Shown piece by piece: positions 24,555-37,200 of a stretch of DNA of 64,000 nucleotides. Source of the DNA: Eutypella sp. D-1 (lineage: Eukaryota; Ascomycota; Sordariomycetes; Xylariales; Diatrypaceae); the NCBI GenBank assembly GCA_023313575.1, contig JAJTTP010000001.1, positions 2,232,001 to 2,296,000 on the forward strand, read 5' to 3'. The notes beneath the pieces are model-generated. The model saw only the letters and a program-made list of their open reading frames with translations, was not told the DNA's origin and did not search any database. How positions within the stretch are numbered: the first letter of the stretch is position 1; every line of letters starts with the position of its first letter. The position numbers were made by a program, and so were the translations under genes.

Positions 24555-25698
24555 AAGTGAATATGTGAATCGCCTTCATGGGGTCCCTTCGCGTTGTCGC
24601 GTTACATAGCTATCTACGTAAAGCTAAGGTTCCCGTTTGGATTGGATGGATATAGGTAGTATGGAATCCGATATCCACCACGACTACATAGGAGGAGGAC
24701 TTTGGGTTTAGTCCAGTTGGTAGATCAAGATGTACAAAGTACGGGGGTCCCCCGTCACATGTTCCCGGCAATACGAACCATTCATTTCGACAGACAAATG
24801 AATCCATGGCGTGAAGTTCGTTTCATCTCTTGCCACACATATACATATTTAAGTATCCAGGGCCTTCCCGGCCCCATCTCCTAAAGCCGACTAGGTCGTG
24901 AATCCTTCCAATTACTCACGAATTCATATTATATATGGAATCGGTCCGTCTCTCGTGCCCAGATTCTTTTTTTTTCCCTCCCATAAACAGAAAGTCTGAG
25001 CGTGTGTGTAGGATCTCTACAAGATATTGCCAATTAATCGAGTTACGTATGCCTCCTTTTCACGACGGTTGCTACCTGCATATATAAGTCACGGAAGGAC
25101 CTGGTACCAATTACATAGTAGACGTCAATGATGGGGCCGGTTAATCGATGACGGGGTTGAGGTTCTGTGGTATTTCCAAAGCCTACTGCTGCCTACGTAC
25201 TCAAGGCACCTATATATCCCACATCCTCTTGCCGTGGCTCAGCGAGGAGGGGCGAAACCTATTCTTTCATGTAACAAGCTCCTGCTTAGGTATGTAGAGG
25301 TGTGTATGTGTGTGTGTGTATGTATCGATGTCGGACTGGTAGTGGTTCTAAGGTAGAGTTCATGTACGTCCGACCGACCGTCCATCCGTCCCTTACTCCC
25401 TTACTCCTATTTCCCGTCTCCAAGAACAAATGATGCTCGCGATGGGTAAAACAAGGGAGGTGAGTGGGGAAAACAAAAAGAAAATAACGCCTGTCTTATG
25501 CAACACCATATACGTCATGAAGTGATTTCTCGTGGTTCGTAGCCGGCGAGCGAACAAGCAAGCAAGCTCACTTGGTTTATGTGCCTATCCAAATAACATT
25601 GTTATCGTGGACGCCGCAAGACTGTTCGACTGGGATGGGTTAGCGAGGGGGGTACGAAATCGTCAGTAGCACCCTTCCTACCGGGCAAGCTTGCCCCG
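24555..25698. other. Convergent 3' intergenic region, no gene seen
   Basis: This 1.1 kb lies between the ends of the GH15 gene (+) and the GH5 gene (-). It includes a (GT)n stretch at about 25299-25320 and ATATA-rich patches near 24930. No coding signal was recognised. Confidence 0.55.
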
Positions 25699-26982
25699 CT
25701 ACAATTCTTCTCCACCCTCCCTCGAGCCGTCATCGGCAGGGCGGCTGTTGCCGGCGATAAGCTCCGTCATGTCGCGCATGCGGTAGTCGAGGACCGGGGT
25801 AATCCAGTCGTCCTCGACGAGGGAGTAGGACTCGGGGGCGTTGTCGTGGGGCTTCCGGGGGTTGACAGCCCAGTAACCGAAGTCGGCGTCGAGGTGCTTG
25901 AGGTAGCGCATCAGGTTCTCCCAGTAGTTGATATCACCCATGCCAGGGCGGGAGGGGGCGCCGAATTCGCCAACCCAGACGGGCGCCTCGTCACGCTCTA
26001 CCAGGTAGGCCCAGTTGCGACGCATCGTCTGTGTGAAGGACGCGTAGCTGCGTTTCGCGAACCGCCCCTCTTTGCTGCCCCATCCAGACCACGCGTAGAC
26101 GTGCGCGGAGTAGACGGCGCGGTCCTCGATGTCGAGGCGGACGGGCCGTTCACGAGCCCCGGTCAGGTCGTTTCCGGACTCGGTGCCGCCGATTATGATG
26201 AGCCAGTCGGGATTCATCTTGAGGAGCCGGTTCCCGCACTTCTCGGCGGCCGTGGCCCAACGGTCCCATGGCATAGTACCCCAGACACCGCGGACCTCGT
26301 TCCGGAGGTCGGCACCGATAACCCTCTCGTTGTCTATAAACCGCTCCATGACGGTCTCCCAATTCCGGATCCAGTCCTCCTCGGTCTGCTTGATCCTGCA
26401 CAAAGGGCCGAGGTGATCGTTGGCCCAACCGGCATCGCATGGGTCGGCGCCGCAACACCAGGTCGCATGTGTTATGTGGTCGTTGAGTATGACGGCAATG
26501 CCGGCGTCGGTCAGGGCGGTAACGCAGGCCTCAAGGATGTCAAGGGCGCGCATGCCGTGCAGGTCGGGATTCGCGGTGAGCAAATGAGGGAGAATGTGGG
26601 GGTTGGTCATGACCATCTCGTCCGAGTAGGGGAGGCGCACACTATTGAAGCCCAGGGTGCGAATGGTCTGGGCGATAACGGAGCGATGCTGTATATCGAG
26701 GCCGCCGGGAACGAAGGCTTCGTCGCTGGCGCCATACCAATTAACGGAGGAGAGCTTGAAGCGACGACCCTCACCATCGACTATATCGCGGCCCTGGGTA
26801 CGCAGCGGAAGCGAGTAAGTTGCGATGCTGGATTCTTCTATGAAAGGGGGCAACGGCCGCTGACTGAAGAGGCGCGCGCCGGCGTCGGGGATCCATGGCT
26901 GGCCCAGGTAGGCCTCAGCCCTCCACATGTAGTGGAAATAACCACCAACGAGGACGATTCCGAAAAGTAATACAGACAACAT
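25699..26982 (-). CDS. Glycoside hydrolase family 5 protein with N-terminal membrane anchor
   Basis: Single exon of 427 residues. The N-terminus MLSVLLFGIVLVGGYFHYMW is a hydrophobic segment followed by R-A-E, with no obvious signal peptidase site, so it probably is a signal anchor with the enzyme on the luminal or outer side. The (beta/alpha)8 fold of GH5 is visible: SSVNWYGASDEAFVPGG, LGFNSVRLPYSDEM, AVILNDHITHATWCC, and the acid/base pair Asn-Glu in GADLRNEVRG (Glu ~229). Next come VYSAHVYAWSGWG and the nucleophile Glu ~339 in WVGEFGAP. Two adjacent Cys and a third nearby (CCGADPC) may form a disulfide. GH5 enzymes cleave beta-linked glucans or mannans; the subfamily and substrate are not determinable here. 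Its 3' end faces the GH15 gene. Confidence 0.9.
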   Translation of the reverse strand: MLSVLLFGIVLVGGYFHYMWRAEAYLGQPWIPDAGARLFSQRPLPPFIEESSIATYSLPLRTQGRDIVDGEGRRFKLSSVNWYGASDEAFVPGGLDIQHRSVIAQTIRTLGFNSVRLPYSDEMVMTNPHILPHLLTANPDLHGMRALDILEACVTALTDAGIAVILNDHITHATWCCGADPCDAGWANDHLGPLCRIKQTEEDWIRNWETVMERFIDNERVIGADLRNEVRGVWGTMPWDRWATAAEKCGNRLLKMNPDWLIIIGGTESGNDLTGARERPVRLDIEDRAVYSAHVYAWSGWGSKEGRFAKRSYASFTQTMRRNWAYLVERDEAPVWVGEFGAPSRPGMGDINYWENLMRYLKHLDADFGYWAVNPRKPHDNAPESYSLVEDDWITPVLDYRMRDMTELIAGNSRPADDGSREGGEEL

Positions 26983-29470
26983 TTTTTCCCCCTTCTCCCT
27001 TCTTCTTTTCTTCTTGAGAGAGAGGGAGGGAGACAGAGCCAGACAGGGGACTTGGGGAATTGAGATGTAATCAACGATTAACGCAATGCTAGGGGAGAGT
27101 GAGTAGAGTAGAGTGGAGTATAGTAGAGTAGAGTAGATTATGTGCTGCTGGCCGACTGACTGACTGACTGACTCGTTGACTCGCTGACTGGTAGGTAAGG
27201 TCAGGTAAGGTAAGGTAGGCTGGCTTGCTGACCTGGTTGACTGGTTGCCTTTGACCGGTCGTGAGACAGGCAGTTCCGAAGAAACGCAACAGGTTTTCTC
27301 CCCAGATTTTATTCCCGGATTTTATTGAATTATGCTATGTATGTAAACATATAAAGACGATGAGCACAGGTGGTATCAAAGTATAGAAGCAATGTGTCCA
27401 TTGCCCTTGGAACCAGGCCGCAAGATTTCTACTTCTCTGCCTGCTGGGCGATCAGGCTGGGCGATCAGGCTCGGCCAAGGGAAACCGGGGCCAGCTATCC
27501 AGTGAAGCCTGTGGAGGGAGGAGCAATAGATGAGACGTGCGAGTGAGAGTGCGTGTGCGAATTGTGAATTGCGCGTGCAATGATCTTTTAATAGGAATCT
27601 TGGGAGTTGTTGTTACGTTTCATCCCCCCCTTTGCACCCATCGAAATATTTATTATTTACCTTCAGGGTTGGGCTATTGGACTTAGCAACCCATCATCGA
27701 GACGAGCAGCAACGCCGTAAGGGTCATAAAGGGGTGTTTAAGTACTTATAGGTAATTATAAATACTTATATCGCTATACCATCGGGGGTATATGAACGGT
27801 AGGTAGATGCGAATGCAGTGAAAAGACTCGGGAGGGAGAGAATAGAAAAAAGCACAGGCGCACACCCGTGACAGCGACAAAAATACAGAGAGGTATTAGT
27901 TATATGTCAGCAGGACGTGGTTACTTAAGTTACTTAAACAAGTACTTTAGTAAGGTAAGTGAGTTACAGGTATTTAATCCCCCGTAGCCATTGACGGTTG
28001 ATCATTGATGGAAAGGCCGGATGCGGATGTTCAGGAGAAGTCAACCTCCAGTTTATGTGAGGTTAGCATGTAAGTAGCATGCCATGTCCACCACCACTTG
28101 AGCACCACCTGGGCAGCCCTAGAGGTGGTTTCTGGTGTTTGATAGGCGGTTTTCAAGCCTTCGGAGGCACGGGCAAGGCGAGAGCGCGGGCTTTAGTGGG
28201 GTCTGGTCTGACGTAGGAATTTGGTATGTAGGTACATGTATGTGGGGTCTACACCATACCTATGCAGGTATTTAGGTACTTGCTCTTACATATATAACTC
28301 CGTACTTGTGCATGTAACCACTAGACCACCGGACTAGAGTTCTAGTTGGTCACTTTCAACATTTACAACCATCTTGACGCCGGTAAAAGCTATCCGGCTT
28401 TCCCGGTTCAAACGGGTTGAAGTGCAATTCGAGTGCAATTCGAGTGCGAAAGGGCAAATTGATACGCGAATAAAGCATTTGAAGTAATTATCATACATCG
28501 TACTTAGGTTACTATCTTTATAGTTGATTTTCTTCGGTCCTTCCTTCGGTTCTTTAACACCCCTTCGAAGTGCCATACAGACTTTTAGGTACATGGGATA
28601 ACATACTTAACATATGTATGGACATGCTGCACTCGGCTTCAGCCAAGGCGGCGTCCTCCGTCCTCCGGCCCCCCGGGAGTTTCTTGCGGACCAGGTGCGG
28701 ACTTATAAACAAGTCCAGCGCCGACGACCGACCTTTTAACTTGGTTAGATAACTACTTAAGTAGTTGATATGTGGGTTAGTTGGATGATTAATTCTTTTC
28801 TGCCCCAGTCTCTTCCGTACCTCCCGGGGCGCGAATCACGAATATACCCAAACCACATACCCATCCATTTCATTCTTATTTAAGATCTTCCTCTCCGACG
28901 CCTTCCGGGCGCCCGTCCCGTGATATCCGTCCGTCCTCCCTAGTACCAGCTGGCAGTGACATCTCCCTTTCTTTCCCTCCCCTCCCATTCGTACAGTAAC
29001 AGTGACACCGGGTATATTCTCGTGGAAGCGTAGAAAGATTTCCCGAAACGCCTCGCTCTGGACCGAACCAACCACCCAGCTCCTTTTGATTCCCCCCTTT
29101 TTTCACCCCCCTAACGATTATATATATATGTGTGTATGTATATGTGCGTGTGTATGTATAGTGGGAAATGATTAAGGGAGAAGACGAATTAAGAAAAAAG
29201 GAAGAAGGGAGGATGGCTCCCTTTGGATGCGCAGGAATCAGTCATGCGGCATGCATGGCTTCTGTTCCTATCTCGGTGGATGACGTCTATTGTGATGATG
29301 GCGATGGTCTTGGGGCGTGGGCAGAAAGGGGGGATGGGACGTTGCACGTGAGTGCATGTGTTGTAAGTAAATGTAGTAAGCGAACTGGGGCGTTTTCTTC
29401 GCCATGCACCTTACTTCCTCGCTTTCTGTCTTGTTTTGCTTTTAGGCTTTTCTAGGTTTTTTTCTTTCTT
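26983..29470. repeat. Intergenic region with tetra- and pentanucleotide repeats
   Basis: This lies between the start of the GH5 gene and the end of the receptor gene. It holds GAGTA-type repeats at about 27101-27136, an ACTG repeat at about 27153-27175 and GGTAAGGTA units near 27192-27215. An 11-bp unit (AATTCGAGTGC) is repeated at about 28425-28448. The 5' leader of the GH5 gene is in the first few hundred bases. No gene was recognised. Confidence 0.55.
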
Positions 29471-31220
29471 TCATATCCTGTTCATTCCCAAGGGGTTCAT
29501 ATCATAGCCATCTCTCGATGGCATCGGTGGTGGCGGCGACCGACTATACCCGCTTGTGCCGTCCCACTGCACGCTCTGGGGAGGTCGGGGCGCCGAGAAC
29601 GAGCGCTGGTGCGGCTGGTACCGGGCCGTCTGCCCGTAGTAGTCGGGCCCCGGTTGGCCGAAGTAATCCGGTGTCTGCCGGCCGTCTTCCGGATCCGGGG
29701 AGCCGTAGATCTTAGCTGGCTCCACGGTCGCCAGCGAGGCCGACTCGCCCTTGCTGTGCCGCAGCATTTCGTATGATCGGCTGTCCCCCTTGACGTCACC
29801 CCGTGCATCTACCGACACGAACTCCTTATTTTGGCGCTGGCCGCCAATCGAGGAGAAGTAGCCTATCCAGCCGGTAACCATGGACCATCGGCCGAGCAGC
29901 AATAGGAGCCACAGACCATTCATCTAAACACAATTGTCAGTACTCATGTTGGATGGTTCCCACCGTCCATCCGAAACTGGAGGAAGACTGTCTGAAACTT
30001 ACTGCTAGGAGAATGAGCACCGCTATCACAGTCGGTAGGCTGACAACGAGAGAGCTTGCTTCATGCATGCAGAGGTCCTTGTTGCCCTGGCTCTCGAGAA
30101 GGCAGCCGATCCATGGCTTGATGAGGTTGACGTCCTCCTTGGCGGCTTGGACGCTGTCGTCCTGGAAGACGAAGACGATAGAGAAGAAGATAACGTCGGC
30201 CATGATAACTAGGACGATGACGATGCCGCGCCACTGGAGCTGGATTACACGGCGGACCCGTCGGTAGGCCTGGCGTGGCGTCATCGTGCGGACACTTGCC
30301 GTGTAAGAAGGCATGCCCGAGCCCTCGGTCGAGGCGCTGCTGTCAGCCAGGGAGGCCAGGTAGACCTTGATACAATATCCGAACGTCGAGCACTGTATGA
30401 TCAACGTCAGGCCGGCGAAGACCAGGAGCGGGATCCAGAAATCCGCCAAGCTGTTCTCGTGGTTAATGTGGCATGTGGCGCCGAACCGGAAGGAAACGCC
30501 ACTCAGGGTCAGGAGGATGACCAGCCCGATGATGGGGATGCCCCAGCCCAGTATCTGGGAGAACCACATGTAAGTCCGGCCCACGACGATCTGCCAACAG
30601 ATCTGGAGGTGGAGGGACAGCGCCCTTAGAAATATCCACATGATGCCTGCCCACCCGCCGGCTAGTAGGAAGGAGCCGGAGGCGGCGCATACAGAACTCG
30701 TGCCCATCCCGTGGGGGGTGATCTCGTCATAGCACTGGTTCGGCTTTGCCGCCAGCGGAACAATAAAGCCCAACTGTCGCACATTAGCAATCCGTCCCGG
30801 GCTCTGGAATTCTATCGTCCCCCCTTTTTGCCAAGACGTACATTCATCAAGACCACCGCACAGGTGAGGCATATGCTAAGGTAGTGGCGGTGCGTCTTCT
30901 CCACAGGAAGGAATATCCAGGAGAGGAGCAGGAACACGCAGCAGGCCATGCCGACGACATTGACCCAGTTGGCGACCGAGGTTAACTGGTTGAAGGTGTT
31001 CGGGTATGTCCAATCGGTCATCGGACAGGGAAGGCAACACGGTAATCCCTTGACGAGTTCTGCGCACATCCGGCCATCGACAACTGTGTACCACGGTTAG
31101 TGACGCTCAGAATTCCCGCGAGCGGGCCCACTTACACCCTTCATTTTCGGGGAATAAAGATAATTGGTAGAACGGCGGCGGGCACAAGCCGTGCTTAGAG
31201 AGCGTTGCGTTGTTGGCCAT
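29471..31220 (-). CDS. Seven-transmembrane receptor, Frizzled/Smoothened-like fungal GPCR
   Basis: Four exons on the minus strand, 31220-31136, 31083-30842, 30773-30003 and 29923-29471, give 516 residues. Intron donors are GTAAGT, GTACGT and GTAAGT, and all phases agree. A short Cys-rich N-terminal part (GLPCCLPCPMTDWTYP) precedes seven hydrophobic segments. TM2 is completed by the second splice (LTCAVVLMN joined to LGFIVPLAA), and TM7 by the last (AVLILLA joined to MNGLWLLLLLGRW). The TM2-TM3 loop has conserved Cys in NQCYDEITP and SSVCAASGSF. The ~120-residue cytoplasmic tail is Ser/Pro/Gln/Tyr rich. The pattern resembles fungal receptors assigned to the Frizzled/Smoothened-like group; ligand and partner G protein are unknown. 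The start is the first ATG that places the Cys-rich segment outside, and no classical signal peptide is seen. Confidence 0.8.
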
Positions 31221-34200
31221 CTTGCAATACGGAGGACCTCGAGTAAGTGTGCCGTCTTCGTGTGCTCGGACCTAAATTCCTCGGGGCCGTCCTCTACAAA
31301 TGCGGAGGACACTCGGAACTGCTGCCGCTATATGTTTCTTTTTTTTTCTTCGTGTCCTCGTTCGAATCGTGGGGGAAGCCGGTCGTGTCTTGAGGGACTT
31401 GCCGGCGCTCAACGCATTTCAGATCCTATGTCTGTCCCAGACTCCCAGTGACCATATATTCCTACCGAGGGACCGGCCTTACGCGGGTTGCGGGCACGAT
31501 CTAGACGTCAAGGTTGGACAGGGGCATCTCATATAATAGAAGAGCAGACGACGAGGAAAACACTACAAGGGGGGGTAATCGCGGCAGTAGGGAAGGACGT
31601 AGTGGTTATGTATACGATCCTCTAGGAGAATTCCGCGCCCCAGCGATATAGCGGGCATGTTCATGTATCTTAGGTCTAACTAAGGCTTTTCAGCAACCAG
31701 GTACATCCTGACCGGGGATTTCCAAGGTCTCGGAAGGGCTGACCCAAAGGTCCTGAGGCCGTACCAGATCGCTACACTAGGCACGGCATGCTTGACATAC
31801 ATCCCAGCTTAGTATATCCCACATATCCACGATGCCCCAACGGGGACCTCTCCTCGCTGAGTGGCGGGGATGCAGGTCTGTAAGGGCCGAGCAGAGACCT
31901 GTGGAATAGCCACTCTTGTGCGCAGGCCGGGGTGGTCAAGGTTGTACTTGATGTGACATAATTTAGTCTACTGGGGGTTTACTGGGGAGGATTGACAGAA
32001 TGTCCCCTGCTTTAGGCCATTCCTCTAGTCTGCGGGACCCCTGGAGGGAACCTTGGGCCCGTCTGGGCTGGTGGTTGGCTAAATGTGGTAGTGCGGGTTA
32101 ACAATTAATTCCAGGAGGGCGCGAAAAAGAACCACCACTAGATGAGCACCGGGGCAGGGGAAGAGGGCACCACAGGACGCTGGTCGCTGTTCGCAGAACT
32201 CTGGGCCAGTTCTGGCTCCAGTCTGGTAGTCTGGGCCAGATAACTAAGTACATAGTAGGCTGATTTAGGTCTTGATAGGTTCGAGGCGGTTCGAATGGTG
32301 CAGTTGGCCGAGCCCGTGTTTTCTCTCTCGGCTGAAAGTCCCGCATGGAGTAGCTGCACGACCCCTGGATTAGAGAAGACCGATCCTTACCCATCACCGT
32401 TACTATCGGGGGAATGCCCTACATAGTCCAGGTCGCTTTTTGGATCGCCTCGTAGAGCGCAGAGCCTTTTCTTTTCCTCTCTTACCGGGCGTTGCCGGGT
32501 ACTTATTAACTAATTATTACACCAATTGTGGCAATCACATACGTACACCGTACGGGTTTTATTTATGTGTGCACCAGCAGGGTTCGCTAACCTTCCCCGG
32601 GAGGAGGAGACTTCTCGCGATGGGGTACTGGAATGCATTATAGGGCAGACTTGTAGGTACCCTCGCCATGGATCACTGGAAAGCTGACGCCGAGCACTAT
32701 AAGTAGGAATTCATGCTGTGTAACGATGTTCTATCACTCGGCACGTCGTAAACTAACGTATATATTTGCATATATACTGCGCAGCCAGGCAGGTACAGTA
32801 AAGGGGCATGGATAGACCTGCGCCTCAAAAATGCATTGTAACTCCGCCGTATGTATACCGATCGCACTAGACTAGTAGAACGATGGGAATGCATGGTGGC
32901 GTTGGCGGCCTATTGAATCAATGCCGAAGGGTTATAAAGGAAAGGGGGAAAAAAGAAAAGAAAAAGGAAGGAGATATAACTACCTACTAATCGGAAATTC
33001 CTGGCCAACCGATACCAGGAGGCCTTCGGCATGCCACAATCTTGTGTTATAACTTACGTCTTAGGGGAGACGAATTGGGAAGTATCTGCGTGCGCAGTTG
33101 GCCCATTGCATCGTATAGCAATTGCAATGACAGCAAAAGACTGGCATCCGACTAGGCAGATATTCATATAGGCCAATTTCATGACTCCGATCTGTTCAAC
33201 GTTATGCACTATAGGCCCGAGTTGGACCATGTAATAATTTAATCTGTGAGGTTGCCTCCTAAGACGGCAATAGATGTCCCCTTACACATGCAACCGCCGC
33301 GGATATGCCGCCGCGGCACAGCATAAAGAAAAGAAACAATTCTTCGTTCGCTCGTGCTTCCCTTCATCCTGCCCGTCACCTGCAAACCACCGAGTGCGGG
33401 CCCGCCGTTGTCAAGAAAAGACATGTAATTCGACCGGGTCACCACGAGGGGCCGACAGGGGCCGACACCACGAGGCCCGCTCCGTGGCTCACCTTCCAGA
33501 ACAGGACTCGACTACCCCTCGCTTTCTTTTAGGATCCCCCTTCTACGACATGTTACCGGCGCCATGGCATCCTCTCGATAAGCGAATCTAAGGGATCTGC
33601 GCCCGCCAATTACCCTTTTGAGGACCGAATCGTGCGTATTGTTAGTCGCCTACCAGCTACGAACTAGGCCCGAGAACGTGATATCATGAAGCAATCATGT
33701 AGGCCGTTTACGGTGGCTTGCCACCATCAATGAGGTGGTTTCACGGCAGCTTTATGGCTGAACGGGTTTTCCATCCCTCCCACCCTTCTTTGCCGTATGT
33801 GCAACTGTTCGAGAAAATCAAAGCAGGAACTATGCGACCACCGCCCAATCTCAGGCAATAAAAGTAAAATATTTCTATCCGGACGTAAACTCGACCGAAT
33901 GACGTAGGTGGTGAAAGGGTGCACAAGCGATTTCCAGCGCCCCCCTCCCCCGGGATACTGTCTAAGACTCCTTGTGAGGAAGAGCGGTGTATCTCGACGG
34001 CTGAGGCGAGCATGCCCATTGCATGAGAATACAATATGTAAGTGAAGTGGTGAAAACCGATATTTTGACGCCAGCCACGCAGGGAGTAGGAGGGTTGGCG
34101 ACGTGCCAAGATCAAGACCACATGGGCAACGCGCGCGGAAAAAAAGTGCCGCCACACATGGCTTTTTGTCTTTCCTGGCACCTGGCAATCGGGAGGGATG

Positions 34201-37200
34201 GCTTACCGGGCCTCACAATTGGGCTAGCGATACTACGTAACAACCATTAGGCAGTACGATAACTAATTACTATGTAAGAACGCTCCAGGCATCTCACGGA
34301 CTTAAAGTACCCGGCCACCATGGTGTAGCTATGTCTCAGCCTCGATCGATCTCGCAATGCTATAAGCAGACTCTGATAAGATCTCAAAAGAGTCCCTAAG
34401 ACCCCGCATGCATAGTGCATCGTGAAAGAAAAACATCTGTTTAACACTATGCCACGAAGAACTCGTCATTGGTTACTTGAAGAAGCGAGAGACGGAGGAT
34501 CGAACGGCTTCGGCACGAGAGTCATCGCTTGATTGGCGATGAGACCGAGTTGCTGCTGTGCTCGTTTATATTAGTCTACTTGTCTACTGAAAAGCATGTC
34601 ATTAGGCCTACGTGATATAGACAAGGCCACTGCACGACATCCCAGCTGCCCAGACAATCCTGACGGCAAGGTATACTAATAGCAAGCATCCAGATCAATC
34701 ATATAAGCCGTGGTGGTTGAGTTATAGTAGTCAGACTGCAAGCCCAGCCGCGGGTACGCTGACGGCTGGACGGGCCAGAAAGTCAGCGTCACATCCTAGG
34801 GCTTCCGGGGGCTGAAAATCCATACTCCGGGCTCTCTAGGGCCCTAGAGTCGGGAGCCTGTCAGCGGCCAAGGTTCGCATTCTACCATATGATTGGCCAA
34901 TTGCACACCCCTTTTCCCTTCTTGTCCTTCACCAACTCGTCCAATAAGGGGACCACATCACACGCATTGTCTTACCCTCCAGGTAGTTACCTAGCATTCT
35001 AAATAATTACCCGCATCTGTAGGTCTTAGATCTCACGACGGGTCTCTGCCGATGTTGTCTTGGACTAGGTTGGTTTGTCCTGAGTTTCCCTTGACTCCAT
35101 TCTCCCGCTCGCGATCCATGCATCCTCTCTGGCTCTCACTGCGGGATGCCCTGGCCAGCCCCGAGGATCGGAGAAAATGGTGTTTACGGGACTGCGCGTA
35201 TACGGGGGAGGGGGCTTACACGCATTTTTTCCACGCCATTTTCTAGGGGTGCAGGAACGATTATCTTGTTGGTTCTTACTCAGGCTTGGCGGCAAGATTC
35301 AGATAGCCTAGGATGAGAAGTTGTTTTCCCCTTCAGGCGCCCTCAGAGGTTCCAATTCGACATTTCGAGGGCCCATTGCCACTACCGGCCAGCTCAGGCT
35401 AAATCCACCCCCGGAGACTCCTCTGGATCAGCACCGTATTGAAGATCAGTGAATGAATGGGCCTTCTCTGGACGCTCTTATGAACACGGAACTTACCACA
35501 CTACTACTATGCAGGCAGTAGTTAGGGCTATATTTTTGGGTGGTAAATTTTTTTTTTTTGCGGGAACTAGGAAGCAGAACTATGACCTAGTTAACCGCGT
35601 GCCTACTGGAAGACCATGTCAGCGCCATCTACGCTAAATACATAGCATGCGGCCGTTCTTAAGCCAGATCGCGCCTTTGGGGTACGGTCAACGGCTCCTA
35701 CATATAGTTCAATCTCAATCGGGAAGTAGAGCCGCCGCACCGCTGCCTCACGTAATATCGTCTCGTAGACGGCGTATGCGAGGCTGCTCTTCCCCGTCTC
35801 CCTCTTCGGGCCGTCATCGAATCATCATATAGAGGCATGCATGCGTCGTGGTAAGGTACCGTTATACCGTTATTTGAAAACGCTAGGCTCAAGCATCTAG
35901 AATCAACAAACCACAATATTCACTATCTTCTCATGTGTAACTATAAGCCAAATGCTGTGTCATTATACGCATAGGCTCGTAACAACATCTAGAGCTCCAA
36001 CCACGGTAAATAGCGCTCAATTGTATAGCAATCTGGCTACGCCCAGGCTGAAAAAAAGGATTTATACTCTCGATGACAGGTAAAATACATGGTATGGGGA
36101 ACCTAAACCTGCGTTGGTACTAATAGACTAGAAGGCGGGAACCGCATCGGGACTGCCATCATCAGATGTCCTTTTGCCTACCCTAGTAGTAGCATGGGAT
36201 CGAGATGACCGAGTCCGCTCGGTCAGGATGAGCGGGCTGACGGGCTGGCGGACCATCTCTCGATCATTAGATTAAATTATTATCAGGCAAGTGGCCAAAG
36301 CCTTGTGCCTATTTTATAGGACAGACATATCGAGAGACTGTTTTCTTTCTTTTCGTCTGGCATCCCAACACCCTCCGGCCTCGGCTATGTGAATTGAAAC
36401 CCTACATATCTTAACCAGGTGCCGTCACTCTTCCCGAAACGGCATTCAAGGGTCATTTAATAGGCGCCACTATCGACCGATATATTCAAATTTTCATTGA
36501 TGTAAGCACAAAGTCACCTTCGCTATAATGAAGAAAGGGCTTGCTTCAAGGAGCGAGTAGGCAATCCCTCAGCCGTGCCAGAAGTTCACTGCCAAGATAA
36601 TTGACCCCCATGCATGGTTACAAATGTATGACTGGTTCCTGCAGTAGTTGACGAAGCAGTGTTCTGCACTTGGCTGTCTCTTGTAGACCAAACTACCCAA
36701 TAATCGGGTAACAAGCTAATGTGCCAATTGTTTAATAAGGCACATCCTCCACCACGGATTCGACTAATCGCCATAGTATCCTCATCGCGCTACGGATATT
36801 TTCGCTTAACTACTGCAAGCTTTGGATTAGCAACAGGAGATTATTAGTTCATTATGTATATCGGTTGCGTTCCTGTATATGTATCAATACCACTATAGGA
36901 TTTAATCAAGATGTATATACTGGAAGAGCCAGGTAGCCAGGTCAATCGCACATGGATGGCATGGATCAATTGAGCCTCCCAAAATTACATGAACCTGGAG
37001 CCTGTGCGGAGTCCATCGGCCCATCTATCATCTCTAGCAGGGGTCAGAAGCCTGCGTGCATCGGTGGATCTCTTTAATAAGGCTGAACTTGAAACCATCT
37101 GCCCGTACCGAACTTCCTTACTGGTAATAAGACATGCTTTCGAGCAGCACCTGTCGCGTCGGGTTCAGCATCCTGTCGGTTGGAACAGATAAATCACAGT

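Noticed and set aside
25846..26970. 374-codon plus-strand frame opposite the GH5 gene
   Set aside because: The GH5 frame on the minus strand has clear catalytic motifs, and the plus frame is its GC-rich shadow.
33727..34188. Two overlapping ~150-codon minus-strand frames
   Set aside because: Both frames are open over the same bases with no domain pattern, typical of chance openness.
36207..36224. Perfect short hairpin GACCGAG-TCCG-CTCGGTC
   Set aside because: It is isolated, with no gene end nearby and no bacterial-type termination expected in a fungus.
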